Position numbers and translations under genes: made by a program. A DNA stretch of 32,396 bases from the NCBI GenBank assembly GCA_013697045.1, contig JACCXJ010000082.1:1-32396 (forward strand), in the 5' to 3' direction. Below the pieces are notes generated by a model. It had not been told where the DNA came from. It was given only the letters and a program-made list of their open reading frames with translations, and ran no database searches. Positions within the stretch are counted from its first letter, which is position 1. Each line of letters begins with the position of its first letter. The stretch is from Gammaproteobacteria bacterium (GTDB taxonomy: Bacteria > Pseudomonadota > Gammaproteobacteria > JACCXJ01). Below are positions 28,488 through 32,396 of this stretch, in pieces.

Positions 28488-29501
28488 TCAGCCCCGCCCG
28501 GCGAGACGCATGCAGATCTCGTCGAGGGCGAGCCACGGATCGTGCCGCTCGCCTATGCCCTTGATGCCGCGCTCGGCCCGGCCGGCGAGGAGCAGGAGCG
28601 CCCAGAGCCCCGTGCTCGTATGGCGCTTCAAGGCGTCCCGCAAGGGTCCCTGCCGCGCCGGCCAGATATGATGTTCCGCAAACAGCGCCTCCAGCGCCTC
28701 GCCCCGCCCCGAGCGCCAGGACAGGCGGCACGCGAGCCGCAGCTCGCGCAGGATGGCCCAAAGGATCATGACGGGCTCCGCGGCTTCCGCCCGGAGGCCG
28801 CGCAGGACCTTGAGGGACTGATCGAGCCGGCCGGCAAGGGCCGCCGCGACCAGATCGAAGGCGTCGTAGCGGCTGTTGTCGGCGATCGCGCCCTGCAACT
28901 CCGCGAGGCCGATCCGACCGCCGGGAGCAGAGAGGGCCAGCTTCTCGATCTCCTGGTTGGCCGCGAGCGGGTTGTTTTCGACGCGTTCGGAGAGAAAGGC
29001 TGCGGCCTCGTGCTCGAGCGTCAGCCCGAGGCGCCGTGCGCGCTCCATGATCCACCGGGGCAGCATGGCCGGACTCACCGGCCGCGTCTCGATCAGGACC
29101 CCAGCCTTGTCGAGCGCCCGGTACCAGGCCGACTGTCGGGCCTTGGCGTCGAGCCCGGAGGCAGTGATCAACACGACGTCTCCCGTGGGCGGGCGCTCGG
29201 CGCAGGCGATGATCGCTTTCGAGCCCTGGACACCCGGTCCCGACTCGCCGAGGCGCAGCTCGATGAGACGTGTGGCGCTGAAGAGCGAAGGACTGTCGAG
29301 GTGGTGGCGGAGCGCCTGCCAATCGAAGCCGGCATCGGCATACAGGACCACACGTTCCGCATGCCCGCCCGCGAGCGCGGCGTCTCGGATGGCCGCGACG
29401 ATCTCGGTACGGCGCAGTGGCTCGTCGCCGCTCACGAAGTACAGCGCCGCCAGGCCACGACGCCTGAGATGCGCCTCTACCTCCTCGGCCTTGAGCCTCA
29501 C
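28488..29501 (-). CDS. holA: DNA polymerase III subunit delta
   Basis: MRLKAEEVEAHLRRRGLAALYFVSGDEPLRRTEIVAAIRDAAL...LSERVENNPLAANQEIEKLAL...DNSRYDAFDLVAAALAG. Confidence 0.92.
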   Translation of the reverse strand: MRLKAEEVEAHLRRRGLAALYFVSGDEPLRRTEIVAAIRDAALAGGHAERVVLYADAGFDWQALRHHLDSPSLFSATRLIELRLGESGPGVQGSKAIIACAERPPTGDVVLITASGLDAKARQSAWYRALDKAGVLIETRPVSPAMLPRWIMERARRLGLTLEHEAAAFLSERVENNPLAANQEIEKLALSAPGGRIGLAELQGAIADNSRYDAFDLVAAALAGRLDQSLKVLRGLRAEAAEPVMILWAILRELRLACRLSWRSGRGEALEALFAEHHIWPARQGPLRDALKRHTSTGLWALLLLAGRAERGIKGIGERHDPWLALDEICMRLAGRG

Positions 29502-30016
29502 GGCGACGGCGGAGGTTTGGTCGGTCGCGTCCGGATGCTTTCGAGACGTCTCAGCACGGTCTCGGCGGCGTCCTGGATCATGTCCTCTCTCAGCACCTGC
29601 TGTTCGTCGAACTTGCCGAGCGCGGCTCTCTCGTCGAAGGTGTAATCACGCAGGAGATCGACCGTCTGATTCTTGATCAGCGGTCGCCGATCGGTGTGGC
29701 GCGCAGCCAGATCGACGCGGTAAGCGATCTGGTACTCGCGCGCCTTGCCGGTCCTCGGGTCCACGGACAGGACGCGCTCGTCGAAGCGCTCGTTGCGAAG
29801 CTCGACCACCATATCCGCCGAGGCGGCGTCCGGCGCCACCACCACGCGGCTGTATCTCAACTGGCGCGCCAGCTCGGCGGCCACGCGGCTCGCGCGGTGG
29901 TCCCTGACATAGACGCGCGAGAACTGCAGATCGACGGGCACCGTGCCGCGCAGATGAAAACCGCAGGCGGAGACGCACAGGAGCGCGACGAGGAGCGCTG
30001 ACGTTGTAATCCTCAT
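29498..30016 (-). CDS. lptE: LPS-assembly lipoprotein LptE
   Basis: Lipoprotein signal ALLCVSACGFHLRGTVPVDLQFSRVYV; between leuS and holA. Confidence 0.9.
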   Translation of the reverse strand: MRITTSALLVALLCVSACGFHLRGTVPVDLQFSRVYVRDHRASRVAAELARQLRYSRVVVAPDAASADMVVELRNERFDERVLSVDPRTGKAREYQIAYRVDLAARHTDRRPLIKNQTVDLLRDYTFDERAALGKFDEQQVLREDMIQDAAETVLRRLESIRTRPTKPPPSP

Positions 30017-30034
30017 ACCAGCTGGGCGGGCCGA

Positions 30035-32396
<2,362 letters not shown>

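Noticed and set aside
28330-29322. 330-aa minus-strand ORF overlapping holA
   Set aside because: Out-of-frame with HolA; its C-terminal SWMPASAGMT comes from translating the inverted-repeat element.

Overview
This GC-rich window looks chromosomal and gammaproteobacterial; the lineage is inferred from gene content and order only. Most genes are on the minus strand. Blocks, left to right: (1) a type IV pilus minor-pilin locus (pilY1, pilX, pilW, pilV, fimT-like, pilE-like, second gspH/fimT-like) with lesions in three genes: pilY1 truncated next to a partial foreign ORF at the window edge, pilW frameshifted, distal gspH/fimT frameshifted plus a TGA; (2) an intact housekeeping run pdxJ-recO-era-rnc-DUF4845-lepB-lepA-mucD-mucB-mucA-rpoE with divergent nadB; (3) a cluster of damaged accessory genes between nadB and rlmM: a hendecad coiled-coil gene with a 1-nt insertion in a 33-bp repeat, a CSLREA/beta-helix protein remnant, a SUMF1/FGE remnant joined to a YgiT zinc-finger fragment, an orphan RHH antitoxin and one intact 45-aa basic protein; (4) rlmM/pyrE divergent with almost no intergenic space; (5) a second decayed islet (RCC1-like and esterase pseudogenes) ending in a REP-like inverted repeat; (6) rimI, family-4 UDG, leuA with a candidate leucine leader peptide, DUF29, a two-hairpin repeat element, holA, lptE and a leuS running off the right edge. 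I found no convincing new defence, biosynthetic or mobile system. The most notable signals are accessory-only gene decay, the 33-bp repeat frameshift, the candidate leu attenuator and the covarying two-hairpin repeat.
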